DNA of 64,000 bases from NCBI GenBank assembly GCA_013420905.1, contig JAAXNY010000006.1:930001-994000 (forward strand). Direction: 5' to 3'. Numbering within the stretch: the stretch's first letter is position 1; every line of letters starts with the position of its first letter. Under the pieces are notes generated by a model that did not search any database, was not told the origin of the DNA, and saw only the letters and a list, made by a program, of their open reading frames with translations. Positions 23,381-36,000 of the stretch are shown one piece after another. Made by a program: the position numbers and the translations under genes. This stretch comes from Collybia mongolica (Eukaryota; Basidiomycota; Agaricomycetes; Agaricales; Clitocybaceae).

Positions 23381-23465
23381 GGCGCTATAGTGTAGTGGCT
23401 ATCACTCGAGATTCTGATTACCCAATCAATATTCTCGTAACCCAGGTTCGAACCCTGGTAGTGCC
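23381..23465 (+). tRNA. tRNA-Gln(CUG): tRNA-Gln(CUG) with 14-nt intron
   Basis: A 7-bp acceptor stem is formed by GGCGCTA and TAGTGCC with one G-U pair. The D-arm contains TAGTGTAGTGG. The anticodon stem is CGAGA/TCTCG, with loop TTCTGA plus T; the anticodon CTG is at 23414-23416. A 14-nt intron (23418-23431) sits one base after the anticodon, the canonical place for eukaryotic tRNA introns. The T-arm is CCAGGTTCGAACCCTGG. Without the intron the tRNA is 71 nt; the CCA end is not encoded, as expected. Confidence 0.92.
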
Positions 23466-24087
23466 TTGAGTGAGACGCTGTAGGATACTCTCTTTTTTCA
23501 AATTTCTTTTCCATCCTCTGATTGTCACTTTTTCAGTGGGGGCGGGCAGGGACTGAGCAATGAGTGGCTTCCTCCTGCCAATGATGGTCACGGTTCCCTA
23601 TTATTCAATAAGAGACAGGAACAGAGCAGGGCTAGGTTTAATACTATCCCAGGTGGTATTGCAGGGCACCAAAGCTTAATGAAAGAGCTTTTGGATCCGG
23701 TCCAAAGAGCAGACCTTTGGTAAAATGCATGTTTATGTGATTATGACCAAAGGTCTTGCCTTTACCCCTCAGGTGAGGATACTGACCAGATATCATGCAT
23801 GGGCAAGTACATAACGCAGGTCCAGACTGTTAGTAGAAGTGCCCTTGTGCTCATAGACCAGAAACCCACGCTGATATTTCTCCGGATGTCGATTGTGTTT
23901 ATCATTACACCGCGTAGGTACATATAGTTCATCATAAAACAAAAGCACTAAATCAAACGTTCACGGTATGATGAATATTAGATGATAGAGTACTGATATG
24001 GAATGTAAAGATATGATAGTCTTGTATTTGTGGGTCAATGAGCTCAAAACAAGGATCAGCTATGCAATGAACTAGACACCCCAAGGA
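23466..24087. other. Intergenic 0.6 kb after the tRNA
   Basis: No coding frame is supported. A T-run close behind the tRNA (TTTTTTC near 23491) could serve as the RNA polymerase III terminator. The distal end may contain the last few codons or the 3' untranslated region of KU80. Confidence 0.5.
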
Positions 24088-27000
24088 TCATTTGAGCGTT
24101 GCCACAATAATGAACAGAAATGGTAGATTACACACCTCTTCAGACTTACTGTCCGATATATCAGATGTCCCCCCATATTTGCGGGCCTCCCTCTCGCTAA
24201 TCAAGCTGAGCGGGCGGCCAACCTCTTTCACCTGAGACCAGAACTCTGTGTTGCCCATATCGGCCAGACACCGGTCCCGCAAATTCAGGAGGAAGCTAAA
24301 GTTTAAAGCAAGGATAAGACGACTGATCCACGCATCTTCACAGATACTTACGCATTCCAAGCGTCAATCTCATCCTCCTGAGAACAAACACGGTCAGTAT
24401 GCTCTGACTAGCCTTAAAGCGAAAGGGAACGCACTGTGAGGCAAGTATCTCTCAGAGTTGTCATACACTCTAGTAGTTCCTCACTCCGCCTCGAGGAGAA
24501 AGGCCGCATCACTATTTCGGTGATGACTGTGCCAAGGTCTTCTACGGCCTTGGTTACCACATCGCCCTGTGCGATGTTCTTTTTAAAATCAGCCAACGGA
24601 TAAGTCGAACCAATAATCCGACCAGGGGCGCGCCCAAGGTCTACCCGGGGCGACAGAGAACGGGCAGGGGTTGGCAGAGGCTGGTTATTCCTTGCGTTGG
24701 GCGGTGGAGTCGTTGGCTTCTTGTCAAGTAGCATTTCCTCGTCTTCATCCTCTGTTTCGCTGTCGTCGGGATTGGTCGCTGGCAATCTGCGTTTCGAGGG
24801 AGATGTCGGTGAGGCTTGTGTGATGTGAACTTGGGCGCGTGTCGGAGAAACGGGCTGTTTGCGATCAAGAAGTAGAAGATCATCATCTTCATCCGTCGCG
24901 TGGGCGTGACCATCCTTCCGTGCCCTTGCAACTTTCTTTGGAACTGATAAAGAGAGTGAATAATGGGATGTGAAGGTCGAGACCTTGACCTACCTTGTCT
25001 GATTTTCATTGCACTCTTGCATTCTTCAATAGCTTCTCTTGCCCGTTTGAGGACCCGTCTGGGGGGTTCAAAATACTTGAGGAGTTCTGGATGGGGTGGA
25101 GGTAGTGGGTTGGTCGAAATATCCGACACGACAGCGCAGTGAAAGAGAGCTTGCTTCGTCCTATGTACGGCAGGGTTATATGAAAGAAGGGTATCATACC
25201 ACGGGGCACGATTGCTATGGAAGTGAACCTATGAGAATCAAACAAACGTCACATTGATCAAATCGTACCCTTCCTCGTCTTTTTCTCCAGCTTCCATGAG
25301 GTCCATCGAGTCTACAAGTTTATCCATGGCTTCCAGCTGTTCCTGTGTAGGGATGTACGCGTGTTCTGTGATAGCCTCTCCTTTCCTCGACACAAGGTTA
25401 TCGAGGGATGCAAATGTGTATTTGCGAACATCATCTGCAAATGGCATCTGGGACAAAACTTAATGAATAAACCTGGACAGAAATTTAGCTGTGACGAACC
25501 TGCACCCAAAGCAAACAATCGACTTCGTCAAATAGTACTGGCGATAGGACTCCCATTTTAGGATCCATGCTGTCCTTCGTCACCCACCGCGCGATGGCCA
25601 TGACACCTTTTTCGTACATGGCTTGGACGATGGAAGATAAGGCTACCTGTTGCGACGGTGACGAAGGGTCGGCCCAGACATACTGCACTTCGCCAAGACT
25701 CAGTTCACGACGGAACTGTCTTTTTATTAGCGATATTTTTGATGGGAGATAATGAGACATACATTCTTGGTGGGGAAGAACCCACAAACGTCAATACCTT
25801 TCTTGGTTGGTAACCGGGGGAACTGTCCATCTGGGCAAGGTGCATAGGTCGTTCCATATTTGAACCCTCTTACGAGTTGCTCCTTTTCTACCTTTTCAAA
25901 TTGTTCCTCTTTTTCCTTCTGCTTCGCCTTCTTTTCCGCCTCATCAAGGGTGTCGTCATCTTCTTCCATTTTGAAGTCACCGTCCTCGTCTTCATCATGA
26001 TCTCCTCTATCGACAAAATACTCGCTTCTCATTTTTAACTGAGCAAATGCTGTCTTTTGTTCTTCTTCTACGTCCATCTCGTCGTCTTCGTCAAGGTCCC
26101 GGCGAATGGCAAACTTCTTCCAACTCTTAGGCCGAGTGAGTGCCGTACACTTACTTGTTTTTACGATTATCTCAATTGCCTCATCCGATCTAGCGTCAAC
26201 GTCTCCTAAGCGGAGAACAGTGCCCATCAGAGTGGACTTGGTTTGTTTTATGTCTGGGCGGGTGGTTTCGCGTAGGGCTAGGGCACAATTGCCGACTACA
26301 CCATTTTGAAGTGCAGATATGAAAGTATGGTAAAATTCTTCATTTGCACGCTGCAATACATGTTAGAAGCGGTGATACAATATGGTATAAGAGATACTTT
26401 TATCGTGGACTTGTTTTCTTCTTCAAATGGGAGTTCTTCGTCATCAAAGTCAACCCCGCTATTTTTATTGTCGTTATTAAACTGCAGGTCAATTCTCGAC
26501 AGCGTTCAACGCACATGATTGTCAAACCTATACTCAACGCGTCCATCTTTTGAACAGTTGCCTCCCAGTCTTCAATTTCAATTGGACTTTCTCCATCTGT
26601 GATTATGACAATCTTTCGTGTCCAAGTCTTTTTCGAAGCAAGATATTGGGCTTGGGTCTCGATCCCCACAATCAAAGCATCAATTGCTGTGCGTAGTCGT
26701 CGAACACAATAATCTGGAGCTTGTAGCAGTCCACTCACGATCTCCCGAGACCTCGGAGGGCCGTAAGGCATCAATCTTTGACAGAGTTCCTGCATTTGGT
26801 TGGCCAATAGGAATATATTCAGAGACGTGATCGTAGCCCCCATTCTTCTCATTGATAATATTGGAAGTTTCTTCGGGTTATACTTGAGTAAATGAAGGTA
26901 ATCACTTGGCCAGAGAGTTATACCTTCAGAACCAAAGACTATAACCCCACACTGATCTGTCTTGCGTCCGTTGAATATCTGCGACAGGTGGTTGGTTAGA

Positions 27001-27256
27001 GGTGGTGACTGTTGAGTTTTGGCGGCACTCACCATTTCTTGAACCTTGAGCTTTACAAATTGAAGGGACCACTCGAGATTTGTCATTTCTGTTGTCCGTT
27101 CTTCACCGTCTGGGCCAGGAGGAAGGTCAACCGTCCTGATGGCACCCATGGGGGGTGAGGTGTCTACGAGGAACATAGTAACGGTGTACTAAAAAGGCTG
27201 TCAGTACGGGTGCTTGGAAAGAAAGGAACACGTACTCCTGCTCGTTCGGCTGGCAT
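24088..27256 (-). CDS. KU80: Ku80 subunit of the non-homologous end-joining Ku dimer
   Basis: Binds DNA ends with Ku70 to start non-homologous end joining and also acts at telomeres. The first exon is a 21-nt microexon (27236-27256, MPAERAG), spliced to YTVTMFLVDTSPPMG, the start of the Ku-type vWA domain. The core beta-barrel follows (KYGTTYAPCPDGQFPRL, VQYVWADPSSPSQQVAL), then the arm region (PWYDTLLSYNPAVHRTKQAL, NPLPPPHPELLKYFEPP). After a disordered acidic linker, the C-terminal segment (DFKKNIAQGDVVTKAVEDL through FWSQVKEVGRPLSLISERE) resembles the DNA-PKcs-binding Ku80 domain. An intron with acceptor after CCATAG near 25222 is needed to keep phase. The end is unsure: the frame runs open to 24088, or a last intron may give a final exon ending at 24060. 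Head to head with the SNF2 gene. Confidence 0.9.
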
Positions 27257-27542
27257 TGTGGGCGGGTTGTTGTGAGGGAACTTTGAGATTTTGTGGACGC
27301 GACTGAGTTATATTGACCACGTGATTGATTTGGGCTTCTCACGTTTGGGAGTCATTGTGACAGAGGGTGACAATGTGTGACGGTGATGAGTTGCTTCGTC
27401 GTTTTGCTAGTTTCCTGATTCATCACGCGGCTGGAAATTGTGACTTTTCTGTGGTTGCGGTCCAGTGCCCGCGCCCGTGGACGCGACTGATTTAAATTTC
27501 AAAAAAACCCCTCCCTCAACGCCGCTCATTTCCTTCTGCAGA
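27257..27542. promoter_or_regulatory. Divergent promoter KU80 / SNF2
   Basis: 286 bp separate the two opposed start codons. It contains GTCACAATTTCC-like and TGTGACGGTGATGA stretches, repeated GTGAC motifs, and a C-rich tract before the SNF2 ATG. No defined factor site was identified. Confidence 0.5.
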
Positions 27543-30500
27543 ATGTCCGCTCCAATCCTGGCAAATGGCATCCATCAGAATATTCAACTACAGCAAGGCC
27601 AGCAACGAAATGCCCCACCCGATTTACAGCAGTTAATCTTCGTATGTCTACTCGTATATATCTTCAACATTCACCTGATCCTATATTCTACAAAAGCGTG
27701 CCAACTTCCTCCGCGAGAACCCCAATGAACAGAAGACTCCAACAGAACTTGACCAGCTGTTGAAGTACATTCGATTAGTAGGCCAAAGTGAGTCTGTCTA
27801 TATCCTTCGTTACTTTCCCGACGTCGGTTCTCACAACACAATTTAGGTCGAGGACAAGGCCAAGCCTCGAATCATCCTCAACAGCAACAACAACAGCAAC
27901 ATCAGATCCAACCCCCATTGACAAATGGCCACGGACCACCGCTCACCAATGGGTCTGCCACCTCTATCACCTCGGGACCCATACCAACCCAACCCTTTGC
28001 TCCGACATCCCAAACCCCTGTATCATTCACCTCTGAACAGATTGGGGCACTCCGCGCCCAGATTCATGCCTTCAAACTCCTCACCCGTGGTCTCCCTGTA
28101 CCCGAAAACATTCAAAAGGCCATCCGCGTTCCCAACAACGCCATCTCAGAACTTGAAACACTTCTACAAGGTTCAGATGTTACTTCAAGAGTAGTTGATG
28201 CAGCCGTGAAGGTGGCCAAGGGGGAACCTGTTACGAGCACTTCTACCATTCATACAGCTCCAGAGGCTTCCATCAAGGCAGAAGAGAGTGAGATAGAGAC
28301 TGTGACGTACAACCCGGCCGATCTTCCCAAAGGTCCGTTCCTTGAAGACAATGTCAACTCTGGAATATACCCCTATAATGCATACCGACATCCTTTCACA
28401 CACCTCAAGCGAAGCCCCGAGACGGATCCAACGCTTTTCGCAACTCGTCTACAGAGGCTGTTAGTACCCACAATCATGCCTGCTGGGCTCGATGCCCATC
28501 AAATTCTTAATGAACGTGACCGGTTTATTGAAGCCCGCATCCAACAACGGATACGTGAGCTTGAAGCGATGCCTTCTACAATGGGGGATGGTAGCCTCGA
28601 TAACGGCTTTGATCCCGAGGAAAGTATGAAGGAAGAAAAAGAGAATGACGACAGCACATCCCTACAGCGGCGGGGCAACAACCACAACCACTTTAGCTCT
28701 CTCGTCCACCCCAGTCCCACAGCACATGGAAAGATACGTGCTTTGATTGAACTCAAGTCACTACGAGTCCTTGACAAGCAACGTTCGATGCGTGCTCTCG
28801 TTGCAGAGCGACTCAATCACGGCTCCATGTTGCCCCTCAACCGTCTCGACTTCCGCCGTACTCGTAAACCCACTATCCGTGATGCACGTATGACAGAACA
28901 GGCAGAGCGCAAGCAACGCGTCGACCGAGAGCGCCGAGCCAAGCACAAGCACGTTGAGCAGCTCGGCGTCATCTGCCACCACGGCCTGGAAGTACTCCGC
29001 GTTAATCGTGCCGCACAAGACAGGATCATTAGACTTGGACGCTCGGTGCTTAATTTCCATGCTCACACGGAGAAAGAAGAGCAGAAGAGAATTGAACGGA
29101 TATCGAAGGAGCGTCTCAAGGCACTCAAGGCGGACGACGAGGAGGCATACATGAAGCTCATCGATACAGCGAAGGATACGAGAATTACCCACTTACTTCG
29201 GCAAACCGACGCTTACTTGGATTCTCTCGCTCAAGCCGTTGTCGCTCAGCAGAACGAGAGTGGCCCTGCTCAAGAAATGAATTTTGAACAAGAGGATGGA
29301 CCTGCAACGGAGGCCACATTCGGGGCTCAGATCGCGGCCGATGATGTTAACGAGGACAAGACCAAGGTGGATTATTATGCAGTGGCTCATGGCATTTCAG
29401 AGAAGGTCACCAAACAGCCCAGCCTACTTATCGGAGGCACGCTCAAGGAGTACCAAATGAAGGGATTACAATGGATGGTGAGCTTGTACAACAACAGGCT
29501 CAACGGAATTCTTGCAGATGAGATGGTGAGCTCATCATCATTGATATGTTCCTGACTAACGACGGTGCACTCAGGGTCTGGGCAAAACAATTCAGACTAT
29601 TTCTCTCATCACGTTCCTTATCGAGTCAAAGCGGCAGCGCGGGCCATACCTGGTAATCGTTCCTCTTTCTACGATGACCAATTGGTCTGGAGAGTTCGCA
29701 AAATGGGCCCCTGGAGTTAAGACGGTGTCGTACAAGGGCAACCCTGCCCAACGTCGAGTTATTCAGGGCGATCTGCGGGTTGGACAATTCCAAGTCTTAC
29801 TAACAACCTACGAGTACATCATAAAAGATCGACCACACCTAAGCAAGATCAAATGGGTACATATGATTATTGGTGAGTTACGATCATGTCACTGGCGTGG
29901 GCAGTATTTTACCGCGCGACCTAGATGAGGGTCATCGTATGAAAAACACCCAGAGCAAGCTCACCCAGACCCTCACGACATACTATCACTCTCGACATCG
30001 ACTCATTCTCACAGGGACGCCTCTCCAGAACAACCTCCCCGAGTTATGGGCATTGCTCAATTTTGTACTACCAAAAGTTTTCAATTCTGTTAAATCTTTC
30101 GATGAATGGTTCAACACGCCTTTCGCCAACTCCGGTACTGGTGACAAGATCGAGCTCAACGAAGAAGAGGCACTACTCATCATTCGTCGTCTGCATAAAG
30201 TGCTACGGCCTTTCTTGTTGAGAAGGTTGAAGAAGGATGTCGAGAGTGAATTACCGGACAAGGTCGAGAAGGTCATCAAGATTAGGATGAGTGCTTTGCA
30301 GAGCCAGCTTTACAAGCAGATGAAGAAGCACAAGATGATTGCTGACGGAAACACCAAAGGGTGAACCCTGTGTATTTTCACCAGGAAGTAATAGGGACTG
30401 ATGTCTTTGCAGAAAACCTGGAGGTATAAAGGGCCTGAGCAATGAGCTTATGCAGCTCAGAAAAATTTGCCAGCACCCCTTCTTGTTCGACAGTGTTGAG

Positions 30501-32593
30501 GATAAGATAAGTCCAAGCGGGCTCATTGACGAGAAACTGGTACGAACATCCGGAAAGCTCGAACTCCTTAATCGAATCCTGCCCAAATTTTTCGCGACTG
30601 GACATCGAGTGCGTTGTTTCTTTTAATATTTCTTCTTTCCATCTCATCCATTCCCTGTAGGTCCTTATATTTTTCCAAATGACAAGGGTTATGGACATCA
30701 TGGAAGATTTCCTGAAGATGATGGGCTGGGAATATCTTAGGTTGGATGGTGGAACGAAGACGGAAGAGCGCGCTTCGTTTGTTCAACTTTTCAATGCGAA
30801 GAACTCAGAGTACAAGGTTTTCATCTTATCAACAAGGGCCGGTGGTTTAGGATTGAATTTGCAAACCGCTGATACGGTCATCATGTGGGTTCAGCTGTCT
30901 CGACTTACGAACCGTGCTGATATCAACTCCCCATAGCTTTGATAGTGACTGGTAGGTAATGAAATATATATAATCAGATTTAGAACTCACAACTTTCCAG
31001 GAATCCCCACGCCGACCTTCAGGCCCAAGATCGTGCTCACCGTATCGGACAAACAAAAGCTGTACTCATCCTCCGATTTATTACAGAAAAGAGTGTTGAG
31101 GAAGCCATGTATCAACGGGCTCGATATAAGCTCGACATTGACGACAAGGTCATCCAGGCAGGTCGATTCGATAACAAATCCACGCAGGAGGAGCAAGAAG
31201 AATTTCTCGTAGGTTGTCCTCTGTTAGACAGCTCTCACTCCCACTCAATGGTGTCTAGCGATCGATCTTGGAAGCTGACCAAGAAGAAGAGAATGAGGAA
31301 GCTGGAGATATGAATGACGACGAACTCAATGAATTGATTGCTCGTAGCGAACATGAAAACGTAGTCTTCCGAGAAATGGATATAAAGAGGGAACGAGAGG
31401 CCGCTGAAAACTGGCGGAATCGTGGCAATCGCGGGAAGCCGCCTCTACCCCTCATGCAGTTTGAAGAGCTACCGGAATGCTACCAGAATGACGAACCTTT
31501 CGAAGCCAAGGAAATAGACGAAGTTACTGAAGGACGTGGTCAGCGGCGGAGGAATGTCGTCAGTTACAATGATGGTCTAAGTGACGAGGCATGGGCAATG
31601 GTAGGATAAAGGTCTCTTGCGAAATCGCCGATACTAACTTACTGTGATATAGGCTTTGGAAGATGGAGAAGATATTCAAGAACTTGCTGAACGAGCGAGG
31701 GACAGAAAAGATCGAAGAGCAACCAATAAACTTCTGAAAGATGCAGAGGCGTCTAATCGTGGTACGCCGGCCTCCGATTCCGAATCCCGTTCGCGGAAAA
31801 ACAAGAAGGGTAAAGGCAAAGCGCCCGATTATGATGTCTCTTCTGGTTCTAAGCGCAAACGTGGGGTCAAGTCAATGTCTGTTACACCCTCAGTTAATGA
31901 TGATGACGACGAAGAACCTGAACAGGTCGGCGAACAGCCTTTTGCTCTTCGAGACCCAGCTACTAACATATGTGATCAGCAGAAGCGGCGCAAAACGAAA
32001 TCCAACAATGGTGATATACCCCCGCATGTCCGGGAACAAATGAAAAAGGCGTTTGCCGAGTGCCATCGCGCAGTCATGGCTTGCGAAGACGAGACTGGCC
32101 GTAAGCGCTGTGAACTTTTCCGCGAACCGCCAGACAAACGAGTTAGTTCCTTTCTTATTTGGCGATTTTCCTGTTTCGTGCTCATCGATTGTAGGACTAT
32201 CCAGATTATTACCAGCTTATCAAACAACCTATCGCCCTGTCCCATCTGCGGAAACGTGGCAGCAGCAACTATTATAAAAATGTACAAGCATATCGTGACG
32301 ACTGGAAACTCATGTTTAGCAACGCCCGGACGTATAATCAAGAGGGATCATGGGTGTATGTTGATGCTGAGGAAATGGAGAAGGTCTTCGATGCAGCTTT
32401 TGAACGCTGCATCGTCGGATCTGGACTTCCGGGTGCTCCCGTTGGTTCCGGCTCCACTTCAAGTACCTACGATTCAGCGTTGACACCTATGGATGAGGAC
32501 GAGCGGCCCCCACTACCCGCCAGGAGTAGAAGTGCTGGTCGAAAGCAAGTCATCAGCGACGAAGAGTATCTGACGCCTAGTGACGATGAATAA
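27543..32593 (+). CDS. SNF2: SNF2/STH1-type chromatin-remodelling ATPase
   Basis: Catalytic subunit of a SWI/SNF or RSC-type complex that slides or ejects nucleosomes using ATP. The start [13 protein letters not shown] is followed after one intron by [22 protein letters not shown]-rich linker comes next, then an HSA region (around 28,760-29,000; [20 protein letters not shown]). The ATPase core has motif I ([11 protein letters not shown], split by an intron), DEGH box ([10 protein letters not shown]), [18 protein letters not shown], and C-lobe motifs ([27 protein letters not shown]). A SnAC-like acidic region and a bromodomain follow ([17 protein letters not shown]), ending [12 protein letters not shown]. 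The bromodomain and HSA domain separate it from ISWI and CHD proteins. Whether it is the SNF2 or the STH1 paralogue is not decidable here. Confidence 0.95.
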
Positions 32594-33065
32594 TCGACCT
32601 TCCGCGCTATCTCCTTTCTCTAATCTTTCCATTTAGTCGTCTGGTGTAATTCGAGTGTGTATATTATGTTGTAAAGGCAACAGGCGATTGGAGAAATCCC
32701 CCTGTCTTATATTATTCCCAATAAACATGTTTCAATCAAAATATAGAAATGCCTGGAATACCTCAGGTAATTGAGCGGATTTATTCCGAAACGTGATGTT
32801 GGCGAAATTCTCGTTAGGGTTGAGCCTCGCCGCTACCTGCAAACAGGATTGACCGTCAGCAGTGTGGACTACAGATAGAGACAGTCGACGGGATTCACGT
32901 CGATCAAGGGGTTCTCAACCATGTGAATTTTTAAGAATATCAGAGCCAGGAAATGGGCTGGTAAATCCTCGCGGAATAAGATAATGTACTTGGATTGGAA
33001 AATATAATATGCAAAGCACGAAAGGGTGTAACAAGGACTGCCGGAACACCATATGCATCAACTAT
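32594..33065. other. Intergenic between SNF2 and the polyketide synthase
   Basis: The two genes converge here. The stretch should hold both 3' untranslated regions. Several AATAAA-like sequences are present (CAATAAACATG near 32720). No gene is seen. Confidence 0.5.
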
Positions 33066-36000
33066 TTACAAAAATCCAACCCTAATCCAATATTCAACCC
33101 AACGCTCAGTATCCTTGAATGTGATCCGAGTGGCATTGGCCACCAGAGGGCTAATTTTTTCCATCTGGTTTGTTTCAAAACGAGGTAGAAGCCCCAGAGG
33201 CACAGCACTTGGATGGTTTTCAATCGACTGAGCCAGCTCTCGGAAGAAATCCAACAATCGTAGAGCAGGCTAACCCTGGTTGTGAGACCAGCCATGATTT
33301 CAAAATTTGAGTGTACTCACGATTTCGTTTAATTCATCCTTCGTCGCATTCACTGCGCGGCCCTCGAGACGGGAGTACCATTCTGAGAAAGATATTATTG
33401 GGAGTGTGTCGTCCCTCAACCCTTTCGCGAGAATGAGAGCTTTGCGCATGTCCCTCACAACTGCTTCCCAAGAACTTGGGTGGGGATGTACTAAATTGAG
33501 AACAGGAGGCGTGGACTGCGAGAACATAATGTCGACGATGCCTTGAGCAGCTATGTGCCCATGGATCCAGCTGATTTCCTAAACAAACATCAGTATCGGT
33601 GAAATTAAATTATAACCAACAATAATACATCGGTACCAGGTGCTTCGCCTTTGATAGCAGGTAACGCACCAAGCGTCAAACTGGACTTGAAAAGTGCCGG
33701 CACCCACTCGGTGGTCCCCCATGCACCGTTCTCTCCGCCACAGATTTGGCCAACACGGACCTGTGTGGTCCGTAAACCACTCTCTGCAAGGACCTATGAT
33801 ACTCTTTATGCAGCTTCTCTTATAAGTGCCCAAGTACATACCTGTCCTGCGATAAACTTCGCTTCACCGTATCCACTTCCCAGACAGTCAGCTGAGGCAA
33901 TGTAATCCTCTGGGACCCTTCCTTTTGTACAGTCCCATGATCGAGCTGTATCTATGGTAGAAATAAATATAATATGCGGTTGGTACTTCTGTTCATGTGC
34001 AAAGTCAATTAGGTGTTTTGTTCCAATGATATGTTCCTCAAATCCCGGCAGTGCCAAATTCAAATCCAAGGTCCAGGCATTATGGATTATTGTCGAAATT
34101 ATTTGAGCCAGCTGAAAATTGTGAATTTAGATGCTGATTCAGTAGAGAATAAGTCGGACATGCCTTTTCGTACAATTCAATGGGTAATCCTAACCCACGC
34201 AAACCAAGGTCTCCCTCTAACAGTGTTAACTTTTCGGACCCAAGTAGTGTTAGGTTCAGTCCCATAATCTTGAAACGAGTTTTGTGCCGTTCCAAAAGCG
34301 AACTCCCTGCACTTCTGTTCAACGCATAAACAGCCGCTACTCTCTTGTCATTAATCAAGCGAGCCAATAACTGCGATCCAAAATGTCCTGTTGTCCCAGT
34401 GATTAAAACAGTTGCTGGGGTATCTGGAGCGTCTGATACCAAGGAAGTAAAGGGAGGAAGTTGGCGAGAATATTTCGAGATTGTGGCATCCACGAGGCTG
34501 GCGTCCAAGTCAACGTTTCTCGGAGCCAAGGCGTCTTCTCGAACAGAACCGATTCGACTCTGAATGTCTAGTAAGGACATATCCGCCAGGATTTGCAATT
34601 GGCTGAGGTTTATGTATGGCTTGAGAGCTACTGAAAGCCTCGAAGCTGACATAGAATCCAACCCGTAGCCCACCAAGGGCACAGAAGGATCAAAGTCTGG
34701 CTCCTCGATATCCACAAACTGTAGGACAGTTTCTCGAAGAGCATTAAAGTCAAATTCCAGCTTCGGTGCCAGGGCCGTTTCATAAGGATAGTCCACAAGA
34801 TGTTCGTACATTGGTGAAGCTCCGAAGTCCATGTGCATATTATACCAGTCAAAGTTGGGGATATAAACGTTAAAAGGTCGTTGCCTTGAGAGGAGAAGTC
34901 CGCGTTCGATATGATCACAGATTTCTGCAAGAAGTTATTTTTCAAGTCTTCTAGCCATGACTGATATATGGACTTACGTGAACTGCTCATTGCCCACGAT
35001 CCCCAAATCGAGTCCAAGTGTGTACCACCTTTCACTGCTACTATGGTGCCTTTATCACCTGCTGCGACCAATGTTTCTCTGACCATCGGTGCTCGGATGG
35101 AGAATGCATTGCGGTATGAGTTTAATAACTCCTCTAGGCCAGCGTTTGCACTGTAGGGGTGAACAGATTTAGCACAAGGCAATAAAAGCATGAGAAGGTG
35201 ACCTAGACCTTGCATACGCGGTTTGACCCGCATTGCCGAAGGTTGCGGCGGACGACAAAGCCACAAGGAAATCGAGATCTTTAATAGGATAAGCTGCTTC
35301 AAGAACCTTGAAGCCTTTGATCTTGGGTATAAGAGCTTCATTGAAGGTTTCTTCGGTATGTGCTGAGAATAGGCGGTCGGACACAACCGTCGAGAGAAGG
35401 ATGCACCCAGCAAGGGGGACATCAATGGATGAGATGAGATGTTCCATTGAGAATTGCGAGGAGGTATCACATGCTTCAAGCCGTAAATTCAAGTCGTCTT
35501 GTCTCTCCAAGTACTGGAGCATATGATTGCTTGATACGACACCCTGCCGGATGATGGATTCCTTACCGGAACGCGACGTTAGAATGATATTTCGCGCATT
35601 TTTCTGTTCAGAATTTCTTTTAGCACACTTGATAAAATTTTTGTCAGGCGCATACCTGGTACATCCACAGAGCAATTCTAATGCCAAGAAGTCCGATACC
35701 TCCAACAAGCAAGTATGCCCTATTTGGATCAAAGACAAGTGTTGGGAAAGTTGGCCCGTTGGCTTTGCTTGGGCACAGAACAGTGGGTGGCGAGATGCCG
35801 ATTACGCTCACACCAGAAATCGCTTCTCTGAAACGGGGGGAGTTCACTACCTTGATGGCATTGTCGGCAAAAATCCACGGGTTTCTGGAAAGAATAGCGC
35901 GGAGACCGGACGAGCTGTCATTCCAAAAGAAAGGGCTGCAAGTGGTTTGTGTCAAACTTTCAATCATCTGTCGCTCTCCTTCCTCGAATCCCGTGAAGAC

